Shown here piece by piece: positions 24,280 to 31,254 of a DNA stretch of 43,785 nucleotides. The stretch is taken from contig JANYJV010000138.1 in assembly GCA_025361725.1 (NCBI GenBank), positions 1-43,785 on the forward strand. The letters run 5' to 3'. The stretch comes from Acidimicrobiia bacterium (GTDB lineage: Bacteria; Actinomycetota; Acidimicrobiia; IMCC26256; JAENVU01). The number at the start of each line of letters is the position of its first letter. Position 1 is the first letter of the stretch. A program made the position numbers and the translations under genes. The notes under the pieces are model-generated. The model made no database searches. It was not told the origin of the DNA and saw only the letters and a list, made by a program, of their open reading frames with translations.

Positions 24280-24317
24280 GGATTCCTTCGTACTCGGCGA
24301 AACTCGGGAGACCGGCG

Positions 24318-24347
24318 TGATCGGACCGCAGACGAACGGTCCGATCA
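24318..24347 (-). terminator. Hairpin after htrA
   Basis: A perfect 11-bp inverted repeat (TGATCGGACCG and its complement) with an 8-base loop, 13 bases after the htrA stop codon. No U tract. It separates htrA from the 90-residue gene. Confidence 0.6.
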
Positions 24348-24359
24348 GAGCCGGTGAGA

Positions 24360-25664
24360 TTAGCCGAGCGAGTCCGGGCGAGTTCCGAGGGTGACCTTGA
24401 CACTCTCGGATTTTCCGCCCCGTTCGACCGTCACCTCGACGTTTTCACCAGGTGAGAAACGTCGGATTTGGGCGCCGACGCCCTCCGGTCCCGTGACCCG
24501 GTTTCCGCCGATAGCGACGATCACGTCGTTGACTTTCAGGCCGGCCTTCTCGGCGGCCTGACCGTTCGTGACTTCCTTGACGACGGCGCCGTTCTTGGTC
24601 GTCAGGTTCAATGAACGAGCGATCGCCGGGGTGACGTCCGTCGTCTGCACGCCAAGGAATGCCACCGAGACCCGCTTGCCGGCCCGCAACTGGGCGATGA
24701 CCGCCTTCGCCGAGTCGATGCTGATCGCAAATCCGACGTTCTGGCTCCCACCCGCGAGCGCGGTGTTGATGCCGACGACCTCTCCGGCCGCGTTCACCAA
24801 CGGTCCGCCCGAGTTCCCCGGGTTGATCGCGGCGTCCGTTTGCAGCACGTCGTACAGCGTCGTTCCGGTCTGGTCTTCCGGAACCGTCCGTCCCTTCCCG
24901 GAGACGATGCCCTCAGTAACGCTCAGTCCGCCCTTGAGCGCCAATGCGTTCCCGACCGCCACCACCTGATCGCCGACCGCCAGCGCGTCAGAACTTCCCA
25001 ACTTCACCGTCGGGAGATTCTTACCATCGACCTTGATCACCGCGAGGTCGTACTCCGGCGCCCGCCCGAGGAGCTCGGCGGCCTGCTTCGTGCCGTCACC
25101 GAACTCGACTTCGATACGCCCACCGGCATCCGCGACGACGTGGTTGTTCGTGACGATCACGCCGTCGGGAGAGATCACGAATCCGGTTCCCTCGCCCCCC
25201 GAACTCCCTGAGTTCCCGGAAAACAGACCCTTGTCAACCGCCGCACCCGTTTGGACCGCAACGACGGCGCCCTCAACCTTGCGGAGCACGGCCTGCACGT
25301 CCTTGGCCTTGCCGATCACGGAGGTGTTGCGCACCGGTTGTGACGCAGCTCCGACGACCACGGTCTTCGTCGTGCTCGAGGAGTCGTCACGAGTCGCCAC
25401 CGAAACGCCCGCGGCGGTTCCACCACCGACCAACGCACCGACGAGCGCACCGACGATGAAGTGTCGCCAGCCGACACCCTCCCGACGCGTCGTCGGGGAC
25501 GACGGAGGCGGCGTCGTGACGCTCGAGGATGGCGATGAGCCCACGGGCGGCGGCGGCGGCGAGACACTCGGCGTCGTCGGTTGCTCGGAGAGGACCTCGG
25601 TGCCAGGAGGCGCCAACGCGTCTGCATCGTTCGAGGTGTTCGTGGACTCAGGGGTTTCGTTCAC
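24360..25664 (-). CDS. htrA: HtrA-family membrane serine protease (intact triad)
   Basis: 434 residues: a disordered Pro/Ser/Thr-rich cytoplasmic tail (1-65), one membrane helix (about 68-90), a trypsin-like domain with His175 in VTNNHVV, Asp206 in YDLAVIKV and Ser285 in NPGNSGGPLV, and a C-terminal PDZ domain (AFLGVQTTDV...GQAAEKAGLKVNDVIVAIGG). It degrades or refolds damaged proteins outside the membrane. The GTG at 25664 (MNETPES) is chosen because an ECF-type promoter ends just at an upstream GTG (25703), which would leave no room for that start, and AAGG lies about 9 bases before 25664. It sits near sigE-rseA, as in mycobacteria. Confidence 0.93.
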   Translation of the reverse strand: MNETPESTNTSNDADALAPPGTEVLSEQPTTPSVSPPPPPVGSSPSSSVTTPPPSSPTTRREGVGWRHFIVGALVGALVGGGTAAGVSVATRDDSSSTTKTVVVGAASQPVRNTSVIGKAKDVQAVLRKVEGAVVAVQTGAAVDKGLFSGNSGSSGGEGTGFVISPDGVIVTNNHVVADAGGRIEVEFGDGTKQAAELLGRAPEYDLAVIKVDGKNLPTVKLGSSDALAVGDQVVAVGNALALKGGLSVTEGIVSGKGRTVPEDQTGTTLYDVLQTDAAINPGNSGGPLVNAAGEVVGINTALAGGSQNVGFAISIDSAKAVIAQLRAGKRVSVAFLGVQTTDVTPAIARSLNLTTKNGAVVKEVTNGQAAEKAGLKVNDVIVAIGGNRVTGPEGVGAQIRRFSPGENVEVTVERGGKSESVKVTLGTRPDSLG

Positions 25665-25703
25665 GTCGGAGGCCTTGGTCGGGGATACGCGATCGGGGAG
25701 CAC

Positions 25704-25729
25704 AACGCAACCAGGTTCGGCAGGGTTCC
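25704..25729 (-). promoter_or_regulatory. ECF (SigE-type) promoter of htrA
   Basis: GGAAC (25729-25725), 17 bases, CGTT (25707-25704). It matches the sigE and whiB promoters of this locus. Confidence 0.6.
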
Positions 25730-25772
25730 ATACTCAGCTGAACATTTACTGAGATTTCGCCCCCCTCTGAGT

Positions 25773-25799
25773 GGGAACGAACCGGGGCCGCCTACCGTT
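25773..25799 (+). promoter_or_regulatory. ECF (SigE-type) promoter of whiB
   Basis: GGGAAC (25773-25778), 17 bases, CGTT (25796-25799), ending 11 bases before the whiB ATG, so the leader would be only a few bases long. Confidence 0.6.
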
Positions 25800-25810
25800 C
25801 AACGATACGC

Positions 25811-26077
25811 ATGGACCACACAACGATTCCCCAATACGACGCCGAACACACCTGGATGCTGTCAGGCCTTTGCCGCGATCGCGAACCCGGGTTCTTCTTT
25901 CCCTCCGACGGAGTCGGCGTCGACCACGCACGCCGCGTCTGCGCGACGTGCCCGGTGAAGTCAGAGTGTCTCGAGTACGCGCTGCGGTACCGCATCGAGC
26001 ATGGGGTCTGGGGTGGCGCATCCGAGCGTGAGCGCCGTCGGATCCTGCGCCGACGGCGGGCCGAGGTCAACGTATAG
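25811..26077 (+). CDS. WhiB-family iron-sulfur regulator
   Basis: 88 residues. Cluster cysteines Cys21, Cys44, Cys47 and Cys53 (CATCPVKSEC), the GVWGG turn at 65-69, and a basic C-terminal tail (ERERRRILRRRR) for DNA binding. WhiB proteins carry a 4Fe-4S cluster and act with the primary sigma factor. It lies between htrA (divergent) and rseB (convergent) and has a SigE-type promoter, so it probably belongs to the envelope-stress response. Confidence 0.93.
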   Translation: MDHTTIPQYDAEHTWMLSGLCRDREPGFFFPSDGVGVDHARRVCATCPVKSECLEYALRYRIEHGVWGGASERERRRILRRRRAEVNV

Positions 26078-26096
26078 CCCTGCTGCCGCGATTGCA

Positions 26097-27092
26097 TCAC
26101 TTCCAGTCGAACGGACCATTCACGAAGCGTGTGAGTGAGGTCCAGAGCCCCTCGTGCTCGCGACTCAAGGTTCCGATCATCGCAGCCTGATCGGTGACGG
26201 TTGCATCCGTCACGCACGTCAGCGTCCGCTCGTTGACCTGCCACACCAGAACGGTTCCCGCTGGAGTTCGGTAGCGCCGAGCACGAACGTTGGCGTACAA
26301 GACGTCGCGTCCCCCTGCCGGCAGTCCCTTCCAGTCCGTCACTCCGGGCTGTGTGAACACCGACGCCTCGAACACCCCGTCGCTGTAGCGCAGCTGGGTC
26401 GCCTGGTCGGCCATCGAGCGCGCTTCGATCAGACGAAACCCCTGGCCGAGCGAGCGAAGAGCAGTCGACGGCACCTCGCGGCGGGTTCCCACATCTGCGG
26501 CGGCGGTTCTGACCGGCGAGCGGCCGGGGCCTTCACGCCTCCGCATCCCGTCCAAGGCTACGAACTCCATTCGGGAAGCAGATGCCCCGGAACTGTCGAA
26601 CCGGTTGCGTTGGAGAACCACTCCAGTTTCGCGATCGAAGTCCACGATCTCGACCAGTTGTTCGTGCCGGCGAACGGAAAGCCGATCTGTTGCGCGGCGG
26701 AGAATCAGCGGTCCCGGTTCGCTCGAGACGCGGTACTTCGGCGAGATGCTCGGAGATGGGATGTCGCCGTTCTCACCCCAGAGCGTGATCCATCGACGAT
26801 CGCTGCGCATCCATGCCCGTCCCTGCTCATGGACGATCCGACCGTCGCCGACATCGAGCGCTCCGTGCCGGGCGTCCACCGACACCGTGGTCTCATGTCC
26901 ACCGGACGCATCGCGCCACCAGATGCGCACCGACCCGCTGAACTCGTAGGCGTGGACCGCGTGCCGGGCGCGATCGAACAGGCGGTCCGCCGGGTTACGC
27001 CCGGAGGCGAGCGCATGTTCACCGGGCACGAGGATCGTGAGCACCGCCACGCTGAGGGGAATGAGATGGGCCCGCGCCCGCCAGCCGGTCAT
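26097..27092 (-). CDS. rseB: RseB/MucB-like extracytoplasmic regulator of SigE
   Basis: 331 residues. An N-terminal signal sequence or anchor (about 1-30, ending EHALASG), a LolA-like domain (about 45-180, with YEFSGSVRIWW and DFDRETGVVLQRNRFDSSG), and a smaller C-terminal domain (about 220-315, GFRLIEARS...LRYSDGVFEASVFTQP), which together match both domains of RseB. In proteobacteria RseB binds the anti-sigma factor outside the membrane and shields it from proteolysis. Its ATG overlaps the anti-sigma gene stop codon (ATGA). RseB is not part of the mycobacterial sigE locus, so its presence here is unusual. Confidence 0.82.
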   Translation of the reverse strand: MTGWRARAHLIPLSVAVLTILVPGEHALASGRNPADRLFDRARHAVHAYEFSGSVRIWWRDASGGHETTVSVDARHGALDVGDGRIVHEQGRAWMRSDRRWITLWGENGDIPSPSISPKYRVSSEPGPLILRRATDRLSVRRHEQLVEIVDFDRETGVVLQRNRFDSSGASASRMEFVALDGMRRREGPGRSPVRTAAADVGTRREVPSTALRSLGQGFRLIEARSMADQATQLRYSDGVFEASVFTQPGVTDWKGLPAGGRDVLYANVRARRYRTPAGTVLVWQVNERTLTCVTDATVTDQAAMIGTLSREHEGLWTSLTRFVNGPFDWK

Positions 27093-27574
27093 CTCCCGAA
27101 CTTCATCCCGGTCCCGAGCGGAGCAAGTCCTGAGATGGGATCCCCGGACGACGAGACGCCGGCCTGATGCACTCTGATGTCGGTGGCCAGCGCCGGTTTC
27201 ACGTGTCCGAGGGACGGGACCATGAAGGCGACTGCGACCGCGGCGGCGGCCGCAAGTGCCGCGACTCCCGAGCTCGCGCGCCGGTGGCGGCGGCTCCGAG
27301 CCATCTCGATGTCCACCGGGTCCGCCGACGCGGTCGGCGCATCTTCCGTGATCTCATGGGTCGCAACCAGCGACTCGAGAAAGCCGGGGGGCGGCTCGGC
27401 CACCTCCAGTGCCCGCACCAAGGTTCGTACCTCGACGAGTTCTTCGCGCGCCCGAGCCCACCGCGGGTCGCTCGTGCATGCAGCTGCGAACTCGGCGGCG
27501 GTCGTCGGATCGAGGGTTCCGTCCAGCCACGCAGAGAACCGATCGTCGTCCCCGACGTCCCCATGCTCGGTCAC
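27089..27574 (-). CDS. rseA: Membrane anti-sigma factor of SigE (RseA-like, no zinc motif)
   Basis: 161 residues. The cytoplasmic N-terminal domain (1-100) starts with DDRFSAWLDGTLDPTTAAEF, the helix pattern of anti-sigma domains. It lacks the HxxxCxxC zinc motif; Cys33 is the only cysteine. A membrane helix (about 103-120, VAALAAAAAVAVAFMVPS) and a short outside tail follow. It holds SigE at the membrane until cleaved. Its GTG overlaps the sigE stop codon by four bases, and it overlaps rseB the same way. Confidence 0.88.
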   Translation of the reverse strand: MTEHGDVGDDDRFSAWLDGTLDPTTAAEFAAACTSDPRWARAREELVEVRTLVRALEVAEPPPGFLESLVATHEITEDAPTASADPVDIEMARSRRHRRASSGVAALAAAAAVAVAFMVPSLGHVKPALATDIRVHQAGVSSSGDPISGLAPLGTGMKFGR

Positions 27575-28089
27575 GCCACGACTCCGCGCGTACTCAGTTC
27601 TGCGCGCAGCAGCCGCCGGCCACGGTGGATCCGCGATCGGACGGTCCCGATCGGGATACCCAACACGTGCGCGATCTCGTCGTAGGACCGATCGGCGACG
27701 TCACACAACACGACAGGCACTCGGAACTCCTCGGGCAAGGTACTGATCGCGGCTTGGATCTCACTCGACAAGCCGGCGGCATCCGAAGCGACATCGGCCG
27801 CCTCGGACGGCGGCAGTACGAGGTCGGCGTTCTCGGGCAGCGCGTGGGTCGGACGGCGCTTTCTCCGGCGCATGTCATCCAAGAACACATTGGTCACGAT
27901 CCGGGTCAACCATCCCTCGAGGGAACCCGGTTCGTAGTTCACCAACCCGCGGCGTACGCGGAGCAGCGACTCCTGGACCAGATCCCGAGCATCATCAACG
28001 TTGCCGGTCAGGCGATACGCCACGTTGTAGAGGAACCGCCCGTGGTCACGGGCGACTGCTTCCCACGTGGGTACGCCGTCTGACGGCAT
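27571..28089 (-). CDS. sigE: ECF RNA polymerase sigma factor SigE
   Basis: 172 residues. Region 2 (about 10-75) includes RLTGNVDDARDLVQESLLRV and NYEPGSLEGWLTRIVTNVFLDDMRRR; region 4 (about 115-165) includes LPEEFRVPVVLCDVADRSYDEIA and GIPIGTVRSRIHRGRR. It directs transcription of envelope-stress genes. The ATG lies just after an ECF promoter of the type it should itself recognise, which predicts autoregulation. The order sigE-rseA with htrA and tat genes nearby matches M. tuberculosis Rv1221-Rv1224. Confidence 0.93.
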   Translation of the reverse strand: MPSDGVPTWEAVARDHGRFLYNVAYRLTGNVDDARDLVQESLLRVRRGLVNYEPGSLEGWLTRIVTNVFLDDMRRRKRRPTHALPENADLVLPPSEAADVASDAAGLSSEIQAAISTLPEEFRVPVVLCDVADRSYDEIAHVLGIPIGTVRSRIHRGRRLLRAELSTRGVVA

Positions 28090-28091
28090 GT

Positions 28092-28120
28092 CAACGTCGC
28101 CCGGTTGCCGATGAGTTCCC
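28092..28120 (-). promoter_or_regulatory. ECF (autoregulatory) promoter of sigE
   Basis: GGGAAC (28120-28115), 18 bases, CGTTG (28096-28092), directly before the sigE ATG at 28089. Transcription would start at or within the start codon. Confidence 0.6.
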
Positions 28121-28175
28121 GGTCACACCGCAGGGCGCGGGAACGTGAGGAAGGAAAGGTTCGAAGCGCCTGCGA

Positions 28176-28364
28176 TCAGGGGTTCGGCTTGGAGTCGTCG
28201 TTCTTAGTGACGACGTCGTCGCGGTGGCCCTCTTCGAGCCCGGTCTTGAACTCTTTTTGTGCCTGACCGAGCGAGCGAGCGAGTTTCGGGATCTTGGCGC
28301 CACCGAAGAGCACAACAACGACGCCGAGAACGATGAGTAGCTCTGGAGCTCCGAGACCGAACAT
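28176..28364 (-). CDS. tatA: Sec-independent translocase subunit TatA
   Basis: 62 residues. An N-terminal membrane helix (LGAPELLIVLGVVVVLFG), the FGGAKIPKLARSLGQAQKEF hinge and amphipathic helix, and a charged tail. TatA forms the pore of the twin-arginine pathway. AAGGACG precedes the ATG. A TAGAGT box, read from the end of the LLM gene, could be its promoter. No tatC is in the window. A mycobacterial sigE locus also carries a tat gene. Confidence 0.93.
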   Translation of the reverse strand: MFGLGAPELLIVLGVVVVLFGGAKIPKLARSLGQAQKEFKTGLEEGHRDDVVTKNDDSKPNP

Positions 28365-28401
28365 GGGGGAAACGTCCTTCCGGTGATGGGACCTCCCAAC
28401 T

Positions 28402-29421
28402 CTACCCGCCGGAAACGGCGGGTTTCGTCACGCCAACGGCATGAGCGAGCAGTTCGACGTCGTCCGGCGAGCCCACGTGGAACGGAACGGCCCCCACGCC
28501 GAGGATGATTGTTTCCACCCCGAGCGCCGACCACTGCGCCACCTGGTCGCGGACCTGGTCGACCGTGCCCACCAGCCGACCCCGACGCCATTCGTCGAGC
28601 GTGACGGCATCGAGGATTCCCGGAGGCGTGCGGGCACGCAACCGCTCGAACCGCCGCGCCAGGTCCGCCTCATCCTCGCCACAGAGCGCATACAAGCCCA
28701 CTGAGCACCACACCGAAGCCGGATCGCGACCGATGCGCTCGCACTCGCGTTCGAGGACCGTGCGCCGTTCGGCGTAGTCCTCGAACGTCCACACCCAGCA
28801 GGTGTTCCAACCGTCGGCCGCTTCGGCCACCAACCGCAGAAGCCGATCACCCTTCCCACCAATGAACAGCGGAGGACGGGGACGCTGCACCGCAGTGGGA
28901 AGGTTTCGTGCGCCGTCCACGTGATGGAACCTGCCATCCACGTGCACGGGACCACCCGACTCGCCGAGCAACGGCTTGACAACCTCGAGCGTCTCGCGCA
29001 ATCGCGCGAGCCGTTCGCCCGGTCGAGGAAAGTCCATCCCGATCGCGGCGTACTCGGGTTCGTACCACCCGGCACCGATCCCGACATCGATACGGCCGCC
29101 GGAGAGTCGGTCGAGGGTCGCCAGTGTCTTGGCCAGCACCGATGCCGGACGCAGCGCCTCGCAGAGCACAAGGGTCCCCAGACGGACGCGCGCCACCTCA
29201 CGGGCGAGCGCGGCCAGCGTCACCACCGGGTCGAACGCGGCCTCCGGTTGCGCACTCCCGCCGTATTTCCCGATGTCGAGGAACAGGTGGTCCGACACCC
29301 ACAGCGAGTCGAAACCGAGCGTCTCGGCGGCACGCGCCTGGCCGAGCAGGGTTTCCCACCGAAGGGGGTGCTCGCCCACGATCGAGAAGTCGTAGTGAGG
29401 AAGCGCCAGCCCGAACCGCAC
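28402..29421 (-). CDS. LLM-class flavin-dependent oxidoreductase (F420-type)
   Basis: 339 residues. A TIM barrel of the luciferase-like family: N-terminal MRFGLALPHYDF, GFDSLWVSDHLFL near 36-48, RVRLGTLVLCEALRPASVLAK, and DVGIGAGWYEPEYAAIG, a motif frequent in F420-dependent members. It transfers hydride using F420 or FMN; the substrate is unknown. The GTG follows TAGAGT by 6 bases, so it is leaderless. It is divergent from the formimidoyltransferase gene. Confidence 0.88.
   Translation of the reverse strand: MRFGLALPHYDFSIVGEHPLRWETLLGQARAAETLGFDSLWVSDHLFLDIGKYGGSAQPEAAFDPVVTLAALAREVARVRLGTLVLCEALRPASVLAKTLATLDRLSGGRIDVGIGAGWYEPEYAAIGMDFPRPGERLARLRETLEVVKPLLGESGGPVHVDGRFHHVDGARNLPTAVQRPRPPLFIGGKGDRLLRLVAEAADGWNTCWVWTFEDYAERRTVLERECERIGRDPASVWCSVGLYALCGEDEADLARRFERLRARTPPGILDAVTLDEWRRGRLVGTVDQVRDQVAQWSALGVETIILGVGAVPFHVGSPDDVELLAHAVGVTKPAVSGG
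28405..28422 (-). terminator. Hairpin at the 3' end of the LLM gene
   Basis: CCCGCCG and CGGCGGG with a 4-base loop (GAAA on the plus strand, TTTC in the minus-strand transcript), inside the last codons of the LLM gene. A weak terminator candidate. Confidence 0.4.
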
Positions 29422-29427
29422 GGAGCG

Positions 29428-29433
29428 ACTCTA
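29428..29433 (-). promoter_or_regulatory. -10 box for leaderless LLM gene
   Basis: TAGAGT on the minus strand, 6 bases before the GTG at 29421. It lies back to back with the plus-strand promoter at 29486. Confidence 0.55.
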
Positions 29434-29485
29434 CCGGCGGCTCCGGCGATCGACCCATCTCGACACCCGTTGGTCGCGGCGCACG

Positions 29486-29491
29486 TACCCT
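29486..29491 (+). promoter_or_regulatory. -10 box for leaderless formimidoyltransferase gene
   Basis: TACCCT, 7 bases, then the GTG at 29499, with no ribosome-binding site. Confidence 0.55.
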
Positions 29492-29498
29492 GAGCCGC

Positions 29499-30347
29499 GT
29501 GCTCGAGGCCGTCGTGAACATCTCCGAGGGCCGCGACGCGCGCCTGATCGATGCAATCGGTTCGGCCGCGGGACCGGCCCTGCTCGACATTCATCGCGAT
29601 CCTGACCATCACCGCAGTGTGTTCACCCTCGCGGCGCGAGACGCAGGGGTCACCGAAGCCGCGACTCGCCGCCTCACCGAAGTCGCGTTCGAGGATCTCG
29701 ACCTGCGCCGGCATTCGGGCGTTCACCCGCGCCTCGGCGTGGTGGACGTCGTTCCGTTCGTTGCTCTTGGTTTGACTCCGCCGGAGACCGCATTGGCCGC
29801 GGCGCGCGCGTTCGCCGACTGGCTCGCGCGGGTCCACCGAGTCCCGGCGTTCTTCTACGACCTCGCCGCACCGGACGGCCGCACGCTGCCCACCGTGCGG
29901 CGCTCGGCGTTCGCCGGACTGATTCCCGACCGCGGTCCGGAAAGTCCCGACCCGCGGTTGGGCGCCACCGCGGTCGGTGCGCGGCGGCCAATGATCGCAG
30001 TGAACGTCGAACTCGCGACCCAGGATCTCCAGCTGGCCCAGAGGATCTCGAGTTCGGTGCGTGAGCGCGACGGCGGGCTGCCGGGTGTGCGCGCACTCGG
30101 CATGGTCCTGGCGAGTCGAGCGACCGTCCAGGTGAGCATGAACCTGGTCGACCTCGACGCGATCAGCCTCGAGCAAGCTTGTGTCGAGGTCCGCCGCCTC
30201 GCCGAAGCTGCGACGGTAGCGGTCGACCGGGTCGAACTCGTCGGCTTGGTTCCGGCTTCCGAGATCACTCGCAGCAGCGCAGACTTCCTGACGTGGTCAG
30301 GCGTCGACGCTCAGGACACGATCGAGGCGCGTCTGCGCCCCCAGTGA
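29499..30347 (+). CDS. Glutamate formimidoyltransferase
   Basis: 282 residues, the formimidoyltransferase half of FTCD. It starts MLEAVVNISEGRD, matching the ECVPNFSEG motif, and carries RHSGVHPRLGVVDVVPF (catalytic-His region, about 71-87) and ARVHRVPAFFYDLAA. The enzyme moves a formimino group from formiminoglutamate to tetrahydrofolate, usually in histidine breakdown. No cyclodeaminase domain and no other hut genes are present, so the folate link may be the main role. The start is set by the leaderless promoter; the open frame extends upstream over the divergent promoter but is not coding there. Confidence 0.9.
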   Translation: MLEAVVNISEGRDARLIDAIGSAAGPALLDIHRDPDHHRSVFTLAARDAGVTEAATRRLTEVAFEDLDLRRHSGVHPRLGVVDVVPFVALGLTPPETALAAARAFADWLARVHRVPAFFYDLAAPDGRTLPTVRRSAFAGLIPDRGPESPDPRLGATAVGARRPMIAVNVELATQDLQLAQRISSSVRERDGGLPGVRALGMVLASRATVQVSMNLVDLDAISLEQACVEVRRLAEAATVAVDRVELVGLVPASEITRSSADFLTWSGVDAQDTIEARLRPQ

Positions 30348-30349
30348 GA

Positions 30350-30652
30350 TCAGGCAGTCACGGCAGTCGTGGACGCGGCCCGCCGGGCCAACGCACGCTG
30401 GCGCCGGAGCCGACGGCGTTCCCGCTCACTCAGCCCGCCCCAGATCCCGAACTTCTCGCCGTTGACCAACGCGTACTCGAGACAGTCGACCCGCACTTCG
30501 CAGCTCGAGCACACCGACTTCGCCTCGCGCGTCGACGCGCCTCGCTCAGGGAAGAACAAATCCGGATCAACCCCGAGACAGTTCGCCCGCTCTTGCCAGC
30601 GCTTGTCGCCCGAGTGACTTGATTGCACGTGGGCAACGATCATTTCTCGCAC
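30350..30652 (-). CDS. whiB2: WhiB2/WhmD-type regulator
   Basis: 100 residues. Cluster cysteines Cys25, Cys48, Cys51 and Cys57 (CSSCEVRVDC), GIWGGLSERERRRLRRQR, and the WhiB2-specific stretch WQERANC...FFPERGASTREAK. WhiB2/WhmD controls septation in actinobacteria, working with WhiA. The GTG at 30652 is preferred because GGGAGAGGGG lies 7 bases upstream; an ATG at 30643 and a frame to 30688 are alternatives. A large dyad containing GACAC lies about 20 bases upstream. Confidence 0.92.
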   Translation of the reverse strand: MREMIVAHVQSSHSGDKRWQERANCLGVDPDLFFPERGASTREAKSVCSSCEVRVDCLEYALVNGEKFGIWGGLSERERRRLRRQRALARRAASTTAVTA

Positions 30653-30672
30653 TGGCGAACCCCTCTCCCATT

Positions 30673-30720
30673 TGACACCGATGGGCACGTAATCACGCCC
30701 GTGGAATTACAACGGTGTCA
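30673..30720. promoter_or_regulatory. Large nested dyad upstream of whiB2
   Basis: The outer arms TGACACCG (30673-30680) and CGGTGTCA (30713-30720) and the inner arms GTAAT (30689-30693) and ATTAC (30706-30710) share almost the same centre. The outer arms contain GACAC, the core bound by WhiA in Streptomyces. It probably is an operator of whiB2. The rest of 30721-30867 holds only small hairpins. Confidence 0.55.
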
Positions 30721-30798
30721 CTCTGGCAGCGTCGCCCAGTCAATGCAAGTGGAAGATAGCTATTTCGGGGGATTTTTCGCCCTTGGTCACTCGGCGAG

Positions 30799-30815
30799 GA
30801 CGTCGCTGCGACGTC
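30799..30815 (-). terminator. Hairpin after the response regulator gene
   Basis: GACGTCG, a 3-base loop, CGACGTC, about 50 bases after the response regulator stop codon, with a second palindrome (CCGGATTCCGG) between. A terminator candidate without a U tract. Confidence 0.4.
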
Positions 30816-30867
30816 GAATCACGAGGCCAGGACGCCGGATTCCGGTGGCCGGCTCCGTGCGCGTCGG

Positions 30868-31254
30868 TCAGACGTGAGCGCGATCGCGCGCGAGAACCTC
30901 ACGCATGATCGTGACGAGGTCGTCCGGTTCGAACGGCTTGGTGACGTACTCGGCGGCTCCGAGTTCACGCGCGCGTGCGCGGTCTTCGTCTCCGGATTTC
31001 GCCGAACAGACGACCACGTGGGGGTGCGTCGGACGTCCACCCAGTTCCGCGAGCACGAACCAGCCGTCGAGCACCGGCATCATGATGTCGAGCACAACCA
31101 GGTCCGGAAGCTCCTCATCGACGCGACGGAGCGCCGTCTCGCCGTCGGCAGCGAGCAAGGGGTCGAACCCTTCGGCTTCGAAGATCATGCGAAGGGTCAG
31201 CAGGACGTCGGGTTCATCGTCGACGATGAGGATCTTCGGCCGATCAGACATGCA
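30868..31254 (-). CDS. Single-domain response regulator (CheY-like)
   Basis: 128 residues, a receiver domain only: acidic pair DDE at 11-13, phosphoacceptor Asp55 in LVVLDIMMP, Lys in YVTKPFEPDDL. There is no output domain, so it signals by protein contact. It overlaps the 3' end of the histidine kinase gene by 11 bases and is its likely partner. Confidence 0.92.
   Translation of the reverse strand, partial: CMSDRPKILIVDDEPDVLLTLRMIFEAEGFDPLLAADGETALRRVDEELPDLVVLDIMMPVLDGWFVLAELGGRPTHPHVVVCSAKSGDEDRARARELGAAEYVTKPFEPDDLVTIMREVLARDRAHV

Noticed and set aside
29499-30347. Histidine-utilisation operon
   Set aside because: Only the formimidoyltransferase is present, with unrelated neighbours on both sides.
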